A stretch of DNA of 64,000 nucleotides from UMGS1370 sp046957575. GTDB lineage: Bacteria; Bacillota; Clostridia; Lachnospirales; Lachnospiraceae. The notes under the pieces are model-generated. The model saw only the letters and a list, made by a program, of their open reading frames with translations. It did not search any database and was not told the origin of the DNA. The stretch is from positions 62,001-126,000 of the forward strand of contig JBKUOG010000004.1 in NCBI GenBank assembly GCA_046957575.1, given 5' to 3'. The position numbers and the translations under genes are program-made. Positions within the stretch are counted from its first letter, which is position 1. Each line of letters begins with the position of its first letter. Shown here in pieces: positions 1 to 8,355 of the stretch.

Positions 1-45
1 GCCTGCTCCCGCTATAAGACCAACCAGAAACCTCCCTCCTGTCAT
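1..45 (-). CDS. spoIIIAE: Stage III sporulation protein AE, N-terminal fragment (cut by window edge)
   Basis: Only the first 15 codons are inside the window. The ATG (45-43) overlaps the TGA of spoIIIAD as ATGA, which signals translational coupling. The visible residues MTGGRFLVGLIAGAG look like the start of a signal or membrane segment. In the family, SpoIIIAE is a polytopic membrane protein of the mother-cell-to-forespore channel. The identification rests on the fixed spoIIIAA-AH gene order rather than on the short sequence itself. Confidence 0.75.
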   Translation of the reverse strand, partial: MTGGRFLVGLIAGAG

Positions 46-428
46 GCCAAAAGCCCCTCCATTGTCTCTAAAAGAGCCAGAACAACCGGCATACTGACCG
101 CCAGAATCGAAAGTTTCCCAAAAATTTCTATCTGCACTCCGATGGAGGAATATCCTGCATCCCGGCAGATTCCGGAAGCAAATTCTGCTATATAAGCGAT
201 TCCAATCATTTTTATCAGGACCGTCAGATAAACGGGATGGATCTTTATGTATTCCTGAATTTTTCTTGCTGCATCTAAAATCGTTTCCAATTTTAAAAGT
301 CCGTAGGAAAAAATCAACAGTCCGGCCGCTGCCGCCAGGTATGTGCCATACTCGCCTTTTAGCCCTTTAAACTGAACTGCCAAAAGCACTGCCACAATAC
401 CAAGAGCTGCTATGGTAATTACTGTCAT
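42..428 (-). CDS. spoIIIAD: Stage III sporulation protein AD
   Basis: This 128-residue, very hydrophobic protein has about four membrane segments, as expected for SpoIIIAD. The stretch IKMIGIAYIAEFASGICRDAG is typical of the family. With SpoIIIAC it forms part of the SpoIIIA-SpoIIQ feeding-tube complex that connects mother cell and forespore during engulfment and keeps sigma-G active. It follows spoIIIAC by 23 bases and overlaps spoIIIAE by four, so it is inside one operon. Length and order match other Clostridia. Confidence 0.95.
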   Translation of the reverse strand: MTVITIAALGIVAVLLAVQFKGLKGEYGTYLAAAAGLLIFSYGLLKLETILDAARKIQEYIKIHPVYLTVLIKMIGIAYIAEFASGICRDAGYSSIGVQIEIFGKLSILAVSMPVVLALLETMEGLLA

Positions 429-451
429 CCTTCTCCTCCCTTCAAAACCGT

Positions 452-646
452 TTACAGGGCAAATAGATGTTTGATGGTTTCAAACAGTTGGTAAATATAC
501 GGGACCATCCAGAAAAGCACCAGCACCAAACCTGCAAGACTGGTTAAAAACGCCTGTTCTTCCCGGCCGCTGTGCTTTAAAATCTGGCAGATTACAGAAA
601 CCAGAATCCCTACCGCGGCAATTTTAAAGATCAGATTAACTCCCAT
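452..646 (-). CDS. spoIIIAC: Stage III sporulation protein AC
   Basis: This is a 64-residue protein with two membrane helices, the standard size for SpoIIIAC. It starts MGVNLIFKIAAVGILVSVICQILKHSG and keeps the helix, GREEQA loop, helix plan of the family. It is a membrane component of the SpoIIIA channel assembled in the mother-cell membrane. It sits between spoIIIAB and spoIIIAD with short gaps and a GGGAGG ribosome binding site, in the usual order. Confidence 0.95.
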   Translation of the reverse strand: MGVNLIFKIAAVGILVSVICQILKHSGREEQAFLTSLAGLVLVLFWMVPYIYQLFETIKHLFAL

Positions 647-670
647 AATCCCTCCCTATCTCCAGCCATT

Positions 671-1183
671 TTAAAATAAGGCAATGGTAAAAAACAGTCC
701 CCCCATTATCCCCAGACTCATGTACAGACGGCTCCGCTCTCTGCTGTGCTCCTTTAGATATTTTATGGTCTCATCCAGCTGCTCCAGATAAAGAAGAATG
801 GTTCTCTCCTGCATGGCTAAATCCAGATAGCCTAAATTGCTGCCCAAAAGAAAAAATTGTTCCCAATCCTCTCTGGTCAGGGGCAAATCTTTTAATTTTT
901 CCCCTTCCTCTCTCCAAATCCTGGAAAAAGGCACTCCATCCCGCAGATTCAGCCGTCTGGCTGCTTCCGCAAACAAGGCTCCGAATGGACCTTTTCCTTT
1001 TTTTCCCGCACTGGCCAGCCCTTCTGCCAGAGTCGCATGACTGTACAAAATTTCCCCTTTTAGGAAATAAATAAGCTGCCTTAAAGACAGCAAAAGTTCT
1101 AGTCTCTGTTTCCACAAAAAAGCCATCTGCCATCCAAAGCCGGCTGCTCCAAGCAGCAGGCACCCCGCTCCCAGTCCTTTCAT
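671..1183 (-). CDS. spoIIIAB: Stage III sporulation protein AB
   Basis: A 170-residue protein with an N-terminal hydrophobic segment (about residues 5-22), a helical soluble middle and a C-terminal hydrophobic stretch (LGIMGGLFFTIALF). Length and layout fit SpoIIIAB, whose soluble part resembles GspF-like assembly proteins of secretion systems. The ATG overlaps the spoIIIAA stop by four bases (ATGA), so the two are translationally coupled. It probably partners the SpoIIIAA ATPase. Confidence 0.93.
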   Translation of the reverse strand: MKGLGAGCLLLGAAGFGWQMAFLWKQRLELLLSLRQLIYFLKGEILYSHATLAEGLASAGKKGKGPFGALFAEAARRLNLRDGVPFSRIWREEGEKLKDLPLTREDWEQFFLLGSNLGYLDLAMQERTILLYLEQLDETIKYLKEHSRERSRLYMSLGIMGGLFFTIALF

Positions 1184-2169
1184 ATTTCCCCCAGTCTGGT
1201 TTTACGCCTTTCATTCACCTGGATTCCCCCTTCATCGTAAATGGCGGTTATAGTTCCCGGACAGGGATTTTTTCCAAGTACCGCATACCGCCGGAATGTC
1301 CGCTCTCTTATGAGACGGTTTAACACTGGTTTTTCCCGGATATCTTCCATAGAAGTTCCATGTACCGTAGCAATGAGACAGCAGCCGCAGTTTCTGGCAT
1401 ATTCAATTGCTCTGAAATCTTCTTCGCTTCCAATCTCATCCACTGCAATCACTTCCGGCGCCATGGTCTTAATCAGCATCATCATGCCGTCTGCTTTTGG
1501 GCAGCAGTCCAGCACGTCGGTCCGGATTCCCAAATCATTCTGGGGAATGCCCTGAAAGCAGGCTCCCAGTTCGGATCGCTCATCCACAACGCCTACTGTC
1601 CGTCCCCGCATACAAGGAGTTCCATCTGAAACCATCCGGATTAAATCCCTTAAAATAGTGGTTTTTCCGCACCTGGGCGGTGAAATTAATAAAGACGGCA
1701 AAATTTTGCCGTCTTCGCATAAAAAAGGAAGAAGCCCGGCAGCACAGCCCTTCTTCTGGTGGGCTATGCGGACATTTAAAAATGAAATGTACTTTAATGT
1801 CTTTACCTGCCGTACTCCCTCTCTTTGGCTCTCCAACACCGCCTGGCCTGCCAGCCCTACCCGGTGTCCGCCTTTCAGAGTTAAAAATCCCCGCCGTACT
1901 TCTTCCTCAAATGCATAAAGGGAATAATTCCCCATATATTCGACTGTTTCCTGTATCTGGGATGCATTTAAAACAACTGCTCCCTCTTTTTCTGTTTTCA
2001 GTTTCCCGGAAGGAGTCAAAAAATACTCCTGATTTCTTTTTATTAAAAGAACCGGCCTTTCCGCCCGGAGACGAATCTCCTGAATCTCTTCAAACCCGTC
2101 TGAAACCTGTCCCAGAATTTCCCGCATTTTTCCCGGAAACAACCGCAGTATCTCTTCTCTTCCAGCCAT
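1180..2169 (-). CDS. spoIIIAA: Stage III sporulation protein AA, ATPase
   Basis: A 329-residue AAA+ type ATPase of the SpoIIIAA family. The Walker A is atypical but clear (ISPPRCGKTTILRDLIR, around residues 163-179), followed by a Walker B-like segment (EVIAVDEIGSEED, about 238-250) and a conserved arginine-rich VGVVDERSE motif. It is thought to power the SpoIIIA channel in the mother cell. It is first in the operon, with ribosome binding site AAAGGAG 9 bases before the ATG and a candidate sigma-E promoter upstream. Confidence 0.95.
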   Translation of the reverse strand: MAGREEILRLFPGKMREILGQVSDGFEEIQEIRLRAERPVLLIKRNQEYFLTPSGKLKTEKEGAVVLNASQIQETVEYMGNYSLYAFEEEVRRGFLTLKGGHRVGLAGQAVLESQREGVRQVKTLKYISFLNVRIAHQKKGCAAGLLPFLCEDGKILPSLLISPPRCGKTTILRDLIRMVSDGTPCMRGRTVGVVDERSELGACFQGIPQNDLGIRTDVLDCCPKADGMMMLIKTMAPEVIAVDEIGSEEDFRAIEYARNCGCCLIATVHGTSMEDIREKPVLNRLIRERTFRRYAVLGKNPCPGTITAIYDEGGIQVNERRKTRLGEI

Positions 2170-2190
2170 ATCGCCTCACTCCTTTACCCT

Positions 2191-2219
2191 AATATATGAG
2201 GCCTTGTCTGTTTTATGAC
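2191..2219 (-). promoter_or_regulatory. Candidate sigma-E promoter of the spoIIIA operon
   Basis: Read on the minus strand, GTCATAAA (2219-2212) is followed about 13 bases later by CATATATT (2198-2191), 22 bases before the spoIIIAA ATG. These resemble the sigma-E -35 and -10 elements. The spoIIIA operon is transcribed by sigma-E in other spore formers. The call is a by-eye match. Confidence 0.5.
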
Positions 2220-2240
2220 TGATTGTTTTTCTTATTTCTC

Positions 2241-2391
2241 ATAACAATTCAGCCATGCGAAGAATTAGACAGGAACAGTCGTTGAAAATTTGTTTTCATA
2301 AGAATTTTCCTGTCTAATTCTTCATATGACAGACGCCTGGGGCTTCTTGCCCGCTGTAAGCTGGCAAGAAGATGCATGGCTGAACTGTTAC
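2241..2391. mobile_element. MITE copy A, 151 bp, IS66-type ends
   Basis: Terminal inverted repeats ATAACAATTCAGCC and GGCTGAACTGTTAC bound two internal hairpins. The longer arms are AAGAATTAGACAGG and CCTGTCTAATTCTT. Flanks TATTTCTC (2233-2240) and TCTTTCTC (2392-2399) form an 8-base target duplication with one mismatch. It has no coding capacity. This copy is inverted relative to copies at 26147 and 52164. Its right end supplies the stop codon of the LD-carboxypeptidase gene. Confidence 0.9.
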
Positions 2392-3431
2392 TCTTTCTCT
2401 TCATACGAAATCGTAATGTTATTGCCTGTAACTTTCACATTGGCATAGCCTCCGCATATAATAGGCATCATGGGCGGCAGATGGCCAATATCCAAGTCCA
2501 TAATCACAGGCACTTTATACTGATCCAGCAATTCTGTCACTGCCTGATACTGGTTTAATCCCATCATTTCCTGCCCATGGCAGTAAGGCCGTCCAATTAA
2601 AAATCCCTTTATATGCTGGAACCATCCGGCATTCTTCATTTGCCAGATCGCCCTGCGGATGGCAAATACATTTAAATCGCAGGATTCCAAAAACCAGATA
2701 AATCCGTCTTCTTTGTATCTCTCATTAAATGCTTTTGTCTGATCAAATCTGGTTCCCAGCAAATTAACCAGACAGTCCATACAGCCGCCGATCATTCTTC
2801 CAGAAAACCGGAAATCCGCCTGCTCTGTCTCTTCTCTTCCCAAAAAGCATTTGATCGCTCTTTCTTCGGTTACATGATAAGGTACAAGAGGATGTTCTTC
2901 GTCTTTTAAAGACTCTTTCTCCCATTTATCATAACCAGATACCTGATTCCTGGTCCCTCTTAAAATCCCATAGGCATCTTCAATAGCCGGATGCCATGGC
3001 TCCATGCCGAAGGCGGCGGCACAGGGGCCGTAGATGGCCGCAGTATCGCATAACGTTGCAGACAGATAGATAAAATTGGTGTTGTCCGAATATCCCATAT
3101 ACCACTTGGGAGTGGCTGTCCGGATTTTTTCAAAATCTACATATTCCAGTATTTCACACATCAGCTCTCCGCCTCCGCAGGAAATCAGCACATCACTGTC
3201 AGGGCTTACATACGCATCTGTCAATTCTGCTGCGCACTTCTTTGGAGTATTGCTGATCCCAATTCCCAAAGCTTCATAGCAGTTTGGCCCCAGTTTCAAG
3301 TTATGGCCTTTTTTTCTCAACTGGTTCTGGCAGCCGTCAAAGGCTGTCCGGTAAGGTTCTGTTGCACAGCCAAAAGAAGGCGCAACAAATCCAATGGTTC
3401 CACTTTCGGTTAAATGTTTTGGATAACGCAT
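2388..3431 (-). CDS. LD-carboxypeptidase, peptidase family S66
   Basis: A 347-residue cytoplasmic serine peptidase of family S66 (LdcA/MccF). The nucleophile-elbow region is seen in MGYSDNTNF (about residues 112-120). The rest of the Ser-Glu-His triad is the Glu in WFLESCDLN and the His in MDLDIGHLPP near the C terminus. Family members remove the terminal D-amino acid from murein tetrapeptides or detoxify microcin C-like compounds; which applies is not clear. It follows the RsmH-like gene by 44 bases. The last codons GAG AAA GAG lie in the target duplication of a MITE, and the TAA is inside the MITE end. No signal peptide is seen. Confidence 0.9.
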   Translation of the reverse strand: MRYPKHLTESGTIGFVAPSFGCATEPYRTAFDGCQNQLRKKGHNLKLGPNCYEALGIGISNTPKKCAAELTDAYVSPDSDVLISCGGGELMCEILEYVDFEKIRTATPKWYMGYSDNTNFIYLSATLCDTAAIYGPCAAAFGMEPWHPAIEDAYGILRGTRNQVSGYDKWEKESLKDEEHPLVPYHVTEERAIKCFLGREETEQADFRFSGRMIGGCMDCLVNLLGTRFDQTKAFNERYKEDGFIWFLESCDLNVFAIRRAIWQMKNAGWFQHIKGFLIGRPYCHGQEMMGLNQYQAVTELLDQYKVPVIMDLDIGHLPPMMPIICGGYANVKVTGNNITISYEEKE

Positions 3432-3475
3432 AATGATTCCTCCCTAATCTTGCAGCTGCTTTTTTGCTTTCTCTC

Positions 3476-4543
3476 TTATGCTTTGACAGCCCAGCGCATT
3501 TTTGTAGATTTTGCCCTGCTGTTTCTGGCACACTCTTCTGCTGACGGCCGAATGACATCCTTTGCGATTTCTCTGTAAATTCCCTGCCTGTAATACTCTT
3601 TAAAAGACTTTTTTACCAGCCGGTCTTCTCCTGAATGGAAGGTCAGAATGGCCGCCTTTCCCCCTTCTTTTAGGACTCCCGGCAGTTTTTCTAAAAACTG
3701 ATATAACACTTCAAATTCGTTGTTGATGTCAATTCTGAGAGCCTGAAAGGTTCGCTGGCAGGACTTTTTCACAGCCTCTTTTCTGTCTTTTTCCGGTAAA
3801 AAGGACAAAGCATTTTCAATGGTTTCTTTTAACTGCGCCGTCGTTTCTATAGGAATCCCCCTTCGGATCTGCGCTGCAGCAGTCCTGGAAATCTCTTCTG
3901 CATAAGGTTCATCTGCATTTTCTAAAAGCATCCCGCAAAGTTCTTTCTGGCTGATGTGCTTTAGCCTCTCTGCCGCAGAAACCCCTGCCTGGGGATTTAA
4001 ACGCAAGTCTAAGGGACCGTCTGTTTTGTAGGAAAACCCTCGTTCTGGATTGTCAATCTGCATTGAAGATACGCCCAAATCCGCCAGCACAAAGTCAAAT
4101 GGACCGCATTCTTCAGCCAGTTCATCGATATTGGCAAAATTTAAAAGCCTGACTGTAACCATGTCTTCTCCAAATCCCTGGCGCGCCAGGCGCTCTCTGG
4201 TTTTAGCCGACTCAATCGGGTCTACATCCAGCCCATAAATGTGGCCCTTATGATCCAGGCACTTCAGCATCTTTAGGGTATGGCCGCCATATCCCAGAGT
4301 CGCATCTACTCCTTTTTGTCCTGGCTGAATGTCAAAAAAGTCTAAAATTTCTCTGACACAGATAGAAATATGCATTCCTGCCGGAGTGCTTCCTTTTTGA
4401 ATTACCTTTTCGATGGTATCTTTATATTTTTCCGGCTGCAGTTCTTTATATTTTTCATTAAAATGTCTGGGATGAGTTCCGCTGTAGCGGACACGCCTCT
4501 TATGGGGCTGTCCTGCTTCCTGTTTCTTCTCCTGATCGTCCAT
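3476..4543 (-). CDS. RsmH/MraW-type SAM methyltransferase, N-terminally extended paralogue
   Basis: A 355-residue class I methyltransferase of the RsmH (MraW) family. RsmH proper N4-methylates C1402 of 16S rRNA. The family segments DATLGYGGHTLKML (SAM loop), LADLGVSSMQID, RGFSYKTDGPLDLR and TFHSGEDRLVK are all present. Before the usual start (AGMHISICVREIL) there is an extra basic stretch of about 55 residues. The standard rsmH lies in the dcw cluster with ftsL, whereas this copy has neither neighbour. It starts 15 bases after the STM4011-HAD gene with a GGAGG site, so it may share that operon. Its substrate may differ from C1402. Confidence 0.88.
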   Translation of the reverse strand: MDDQEKKQEAGQPHKRRVRYSGTHPRHFNEKYKELQPEKYKDTIEKVIQKGSTPAGMHISICVREILDFFDIQPGQKGVDATLGYGGHTLKMLKCLDHKGHIYGLDVDPIESAKTRERLARQGFGEDMVTVRLLNFANIDELAEECGPFDFVLADLGVSSMQIDNPERGFSYKTDGPLDLRLNPQAGVSAAERLKHISQKELCGMLLENADEPYAEEISRTAAAQIRRGIPIETTAQLKETIENALSFLPEKDRKEAVKKSCQRTFQALRIDINNEFEVLYQFLEKLPGVLKEGGKAAILTFHSGEDRLVKKSFKEYYRQGIYREIAKDVIRPSAEECARNSRAKSTKMRWAVKA

Positions 4544-4558
4544 GGGTCCTCCTTTTTT

Positions 4559-6172
4559 CTAATTCATCAGCTGCTTATCGATCCGCATTTTCACCTGCTT
4601 CCCTAATTCCTCTCTGGAAGAAATAATATCATCTGTTTCTCCTTTCTGCCTGCACATCTCAATCATTTCCCTGTCTTCTAAAGAATCCCCTGCTGCCGCA
4701 GCTTCTGCTGGTGAAATTCCCATCCAGCTGCACAGAGTTTTCACACCATTTGCCTTGCTGCTCTCTGCCGCCACAATTTCAAGGCAATGCTGCTCAGCAA
4801 AGACTCTTACATCCGCACTGCATCTTCTGCGCAAATAATCGGCGGCCCACTCTGTTTCTTTCTTACTCCAGCTGCTTCCTCTTGGACGCAGAAGCGTTGC
4901 TTTATAGGCAATCCCCTTTCTTCTGTATATCAGAACCCGGCTTTTTAGACTTTTTCCCAGTTCTTTTATTATCAGGCACCATATTTCCGAAATGGGGGAA
5001 ATGTTTTCCCGGATTATTTCCGGTTCTCTGCTCTCCTTCCACACCACATAGCCTCCGCCTCCAAAAACTCCTCCTTCAAACAGATGCCAGATTTCTCTGC
5101 ACCGCCTGGCCGCATCCTCATAAGACAAAGAAGTGGCAAAAAACAGCCTTGTGCCTGTATGGTTTAAAAGTTCTAAATCCGTCCTGGCAGATTGAGATAC
5201 CCTTCCAGCTTCCCTATCTTTTTCTCTGTTTTTCTCCGAAATCAGGGTTCCATCAATATCAAGAAATACCGCCTTTGCTTTTCTGGGAATACGGAATAAT
5301 GGATAGGCTCCAAAAATCATTTGATTCATCACATCTGACCGCCCTCCATATGCCAGATAACAAGAACACAGCTTTCTTCTGCATACAGGGTGTTCCAAAA
5401 CTTCTCTAAGTCTTTCCGATGTTTCATCATTTGTAAAATCATACCAGTTTTCTGTTCTGGCCCGACTGATATTGCAGCTTTTCAGAGTCCCGTCTCCTTC
5501 CACAAGCACCCGCCCCCTGCACTGCTCGGCAGAAGCCTTTACCGGTACCAGTTCCCGCAGAAAGAATGGATCCAGTTCTGTAAAAGCGTCTTGCTCTTTC
5601 TGGCTGTAAGGCCGCTTCAAACCATCCATTTTATTAATCCACAAATACAGATCCTCTGAAAGAAGTTTTCTAAGCCGCCTGAGTTCTCCCAGATTTTCAG
5701 GATTTCCAACAGCACCGGCGCATACCAGAACTCCTGCGTCTAAAAGACTCCTGCATTTTTGTGCAAATGTGTCTGCTGTCTCCATTTCCGGATGAAAAGT
5801 CGCCCAAAGACGAAGCTTTTCCCTTCTTCCCCCTGACTGTTCATATAGTTCAAGAGAGCGATCTATGGAAAAGCTCAAATTGGTCTGGGCTCCCAAAATC
5901 TCCATACTTTTCAGAGCCGAAAGTCTCCCCAGTCCCTGCCAGTACCAACTGTGGATCAGCGCCTCCCCATAGGGGACAACCATCAGACCTCCTATAGAGA
6001 GACTGCCTTTCTTACTTTCATGGTTTATCACACTTTCCAAAAACTGTTCCCAGTGCTGCCTGTCTTCATTGTACTCCTTTGCCGATCCTCTGTGTTTTGA
6101 AAAAGGGCAGTAGCTGCACCAATAATTACAGCTTTTTAAACTGCCCCTGTAAAGAATCATGGTTTTCCCCAT
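4559..6172 (-). CDS. STM4011-family radical SAM protein fused to a HAD phosphatase
   Basis: A 537-residue two-domain protein. Residues 1-310 resemble the STM4011 radical SAM family: cluster motif CNYWCSYC (Cx3Cx2C, residues 14-21), then a second cysteine set typical of an auxiliary cluster (CRGRVLVEGDGTLKSC; CRRKLCSCYLAYGG). Residues 320-537 are a HAD hydrolase with DIDGTLI (motif I), a Thr/Ser motif II (FFATSLS) and GDSLEDREM (motif IV), so it looks catalytically intact. The ATG at 6172 has GGGAGGA 7 bases upstream and overlaps the STM4012-like gene by 47 bases. The substrate is unknown. The fusion suggests that one step of the pathway removes a phosphate. Confidence 0.85.
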   Translation of the reverse strand: MGKTMILYRGSLKSCNYWCSYCPFSKHRGSAKEYNEDRQHWEQFLESVINHESKKGSLSIGGLMVVPYGEALIHSWYWQGLGRLSALKSMEILGAQTNLSFSIDRSLELYEQSGGRREKLRLWATFHPEMETADTFAQKCRSLLDAGVLVCAGAVGNPENLGELRRLRKLLSEDLYLWINKMDGLKRPYSQKEQDAFTELDPFFLRELVPVKASAEQCRGRVLVEGDGTLKSCNISRARTENWYDFTNDETSERLREVLEHPVCRRKLCSCYLAYGGRSDVMNQMIFGAYPLFRIPRKAKAVFLDIDGTLISEKNREKDREAGRVSQSARTDLELLNHTGTRLFFATSLSYEDAARRCREIWHLFEGGVFGGGGYVVWKESREPEIIRENISPISEIWCLIIKELGKSLKSRVLIYRRKGIAYKATLLRPRGSSWSKKETEWAADYLRRRCSADVRVFAEQHCLEIVAAESSKANGVKTLCSWMGISPAEAAAAGDSLEDREMIEMCRQKGETDDIISSREELGKQVKMRIDKQLMN

Positions 6173-7463
6173 ACAGTTCCTCCCACTCTTCCATCTTTTT
6201 GCGTATATCCGGCGAAATAAGCATTGGTCCCAGATTGTCTGAAACTTTTAATCCTTTATCCGTAAGACCTAAAAATCCCTGATTTCTGGACAAAAAGCCC
6301 TGTTCTATCCATTGTTCCAGTAATGGAAAATCTTTTAAAAGCCAGGTTCCAAAACATTTTTCATATTCTTCCTCCAAAATGCCTGGGCGAATCAACAGGT
6401 GGCGGATCACATACCTTGCTTTTTCTTCTTCTCTGGATAAAAATATCCCATGGGTAATCTGTGTAAAATCCCTGGTATTTTCAAACTGCTCTAATTCCTT
6501 CAGGCAATCGTTTCTTGTAATCGCATAGGGTGTACAAAAATGCAGATTACCCAGGTAACTCCTTCCCCCGCAGCCCAATGCCAGGCAGGAGCCAAAACCG
6601 CAGTCAGAAAACGTCCTGTCCCCTGCATTTTGTCTTACAAACCGTCTCATAGAATCCTGTCTGTATCCCATCTGCACAAGATAGCGGGCGCCAGTCTCAT
6701 ATTCTCTTTGAGCTCTCCAAGGATCTAAAACCATGCCTTCCCTTATGTCCTTTATTAGGCCTGCCCCATGTTTTACATAGAGTGGATACAGAAAGATTTC
6801 CTCTGGTCTGTACGATTCGGCTTCCTTTAAAGTCTCTAAAAATGATTCCTCTGTCTGGCCGGGAATCCCATAAATAAAATCCAGATTAAGACATGGAAAC
6901 TCATACGACTTTAATTGATGCAATGCCATTCTGGCCCGGCAAACGCTGTGGCTGCGCCTTAGGATTCTAAGTTCTTCTTCCTGAAAACTCTGAATTCCCA
7001 TGCTGACTCTGGTGACTCCCCTTGACTTTAAAAGATCCAGTTTCTCTTTTGTTGTCTGATTTGGTGCAGTCTCGATCACAATCTCTTTATTCTTTTCCAG
7101 TGCAATGCCTTTTTCCACCATGTCAAAAACGCGCTCCAACTGCTTTTTGGTTAGATAAAGAGGCGTTCCTCCTCCTATGGTAAAGCTGGAAAATTCTGCC
7201 TGAACAGAGGATAGTATTTCCCCATACTGCTGTATTTGTCTTTCCACTGCATCTAAATACCGGTCTATGGATTCTGTCTTTTCCCCGGTTACAGAAAACA
7301 GGTTGCAGTATCCGCATTTGGTTTCACAGAAAGGAATATGCAGGTAAAGTCCATTGCCTCCACCTCTTAGTCTTTCTCCATAGTCCCTTAAATTCACGCC
7401 TTTTAACGGTCTGTAAGCCGTCTTGTGGGGATAGCTATACATATATTGGATGTATGGATTCAT
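6126..7463 (-). CDS. STM4012-family radical SAM protein, HemN-like
   Basis: A 445-residue radical SAM protein with the HemN-like motif HIPFCETKCGYCNLFS (Cx3Cx2C). It continues with the HemN core (FTIGGGTPLYL, ETAPNQTTKEKLDLL, RVSMGIQSF, LDFIYGIPGQTEES). HemN itself is coproporphyrinogen III dehydrogenase, but members of this subfamily occur in the STM4011-4015 cluster and are not shown to act on haem. I chose the ATG at 7463 (MNPYIQYMYSYP), which has GGAGG 5 bases upstream; an open frame continues upstream without family similarity. It begins 13 bases after the STM4013-like stop. Confidence 0.87.
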   Translation of the reverse strand: MNPYIQYMYSYPHKTAYRPLKGVNLRDYGERLRGGGNGLYLHIPFCETKCGYCNLFSVTGEKTESIDRYLDAVERQIQQYGEILSSVQAEFSSFTIGGGTPLYLTKKQLERVFDMVEKGIALEKNKEIVIETAPNQTTKEKLDLLKSRGVTRVSMGIQSFQEEELRILRRSHSVCRARMALHQLKSYEFPCLNLDFIYGIPGQTEESFLETLKEAESYRPEEIFLYPLYVKHGAGLIKDIREGMVLDPWRAQREYETGARYLVQMGYRQDSMRRFVRQNAGDRTFSDCGFGSCLALGCGGRSYLGNLHFCTPYAITRNDCLKELEQFENTRDFTQITHGIFLSREEEKARYVIRHLLIRPGILEEEYEKCFGTWLLKDFPLLEQWIEQGFLSRNQGFLGLTDKGLKVSDNLGPMLISPDIRKKMEEWEELYGENHDSLQGQFKKL

Positions 7464-7476
7464 AATCCTCCTTCTC

Positions 7477-8355
7477 TCACAGGAAAAAATGTTTATAGGG
7501 AACTGTAGTAACAGCCGGATGATTAATGCCATGAAACTGGCAGTCATCCTCTCCATAACAGGTGCCATGATCTGAACAGCAGATAACAAACGCGCCTCCC
7601 CGCTTCTTCTTCCATCCCTCAAATAACCGTCCCAATTCTCCATCTGCATATCTTAAGGCTGCCTTGTGACTTTCTATACTGTCTTTTCTGGCTCCTTCCA
7701 GATAAAAATAATTGGGGTAATGAATGGCATCAATATTTAAATATAGAAAAATAGGGTGATTCTTATCCGCCTTGTCAATCCGTCTCAGCAAGAAATCCAC
7801 CTGGTTTTTGGCACTGTTTTTCACCCCGCATCCAAACGCCGGAGTCCAGTAACTTTTCTGAAAATAACCTGGAAATACCTTTCCCAAATCAGAACGCTTG
7901 TCAAAAAATGCTACACCGCCTACACACCAGGTATCATACCCTTCTTTTTCCAGACCTTCCATAATCGTGCTTCCCTCAAAGGCATAGCTTCCTTCAGGTC
8001 CTGTGCTCCCCATCCCAATCTGTTTTGGAAAAAACAGCATTTCCCTGTCTAGCAGACTCTTTGCTTCATAGGGACAGGGCAAAAATCCTGCAAACATGGC
8101 GTGATGGGATGGATATGTAAAATTTCCCGGAGCCTGGCGTTTCTGCCATGGCCCATACTGATTTAATACTGGCGTATTCCCCTTTTCCTCTTCACTGACA
8201 GCCGCATCATACCTAAGCGTATCCAGACAGATCAGTAAAATATCCTGGCAATTTACCACCTGCCTCATATCTACAGAAGGCTTTGCCTTATTTTTGGAAC
8301 CTCTAAAACTGTGAAACGGAATCTCTCCAGTTGTTTTTTTCTCATTGTCTTCCAC
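7477..8355 (-). CDS. STM4013/SEN3800-family sulfatase-fold hydrolase
   Basis: A 292-residue member of the alkaline phosphatase/sulfatase superfamily. Metal and nucleophile region: DILLICLDTLRYDAA (about residues 38-52), where the Thr occupies the nucleophile position. Further motifs are FTYPSHHAMFAGFLP and, near the C terminus, VICCSDHGTCYGEDD and FHGINHPAV. No sulfatase CxPxR signature is seen, so a formylglycine-type sulfatase is unlikely. The enzyme probably hydrolyses a phosphate or related ester. It overlaps the STM4014-like gene by 14 bases. No signal peptide is visible, so it acts in the cytoplasm. Confidence 0.85.
   Translation of the reverse strand: MEDNEKKTTGEIPFHSFRGSKNKAKPSVDMRQVVNCQDILLICLDTLRYDAAVSEEEKGNTPVLNQYGPWQKRQAPGNFTYPSHHAMFAGFLPCPYEAKSLLDREMLFFPKQIGMGSTGPEGSYAFEGSTIMEGLEKEGYDTWCVGGVAFFDKRSDLGKVFPGYFQKSYWTPAFGCGVKNSAKNQVDFLLRRIDKADKNHPIFLYLNIDAIHYPNYFYLEGARKDSIESHKAALRYADGELGRLFEGWKKKRGGAFVICCSDHGTCYGEDDCQFHGINHPAVTTVPYKHFFL

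Noticed and set aside
771..1214. 147-codon frame antiparallel or offset to spoIIIAB
   Set aside because: It is a shadow in another frame of the well-supported spoIIIAB gene on the same strand.
7464..7649. Longer start for the STM4012-like gene
   Set aside because: The extra 62 codons overlap the STM4013-like gene in another frame and have no family similarity; GGAGG precedes the ATG at 7463.
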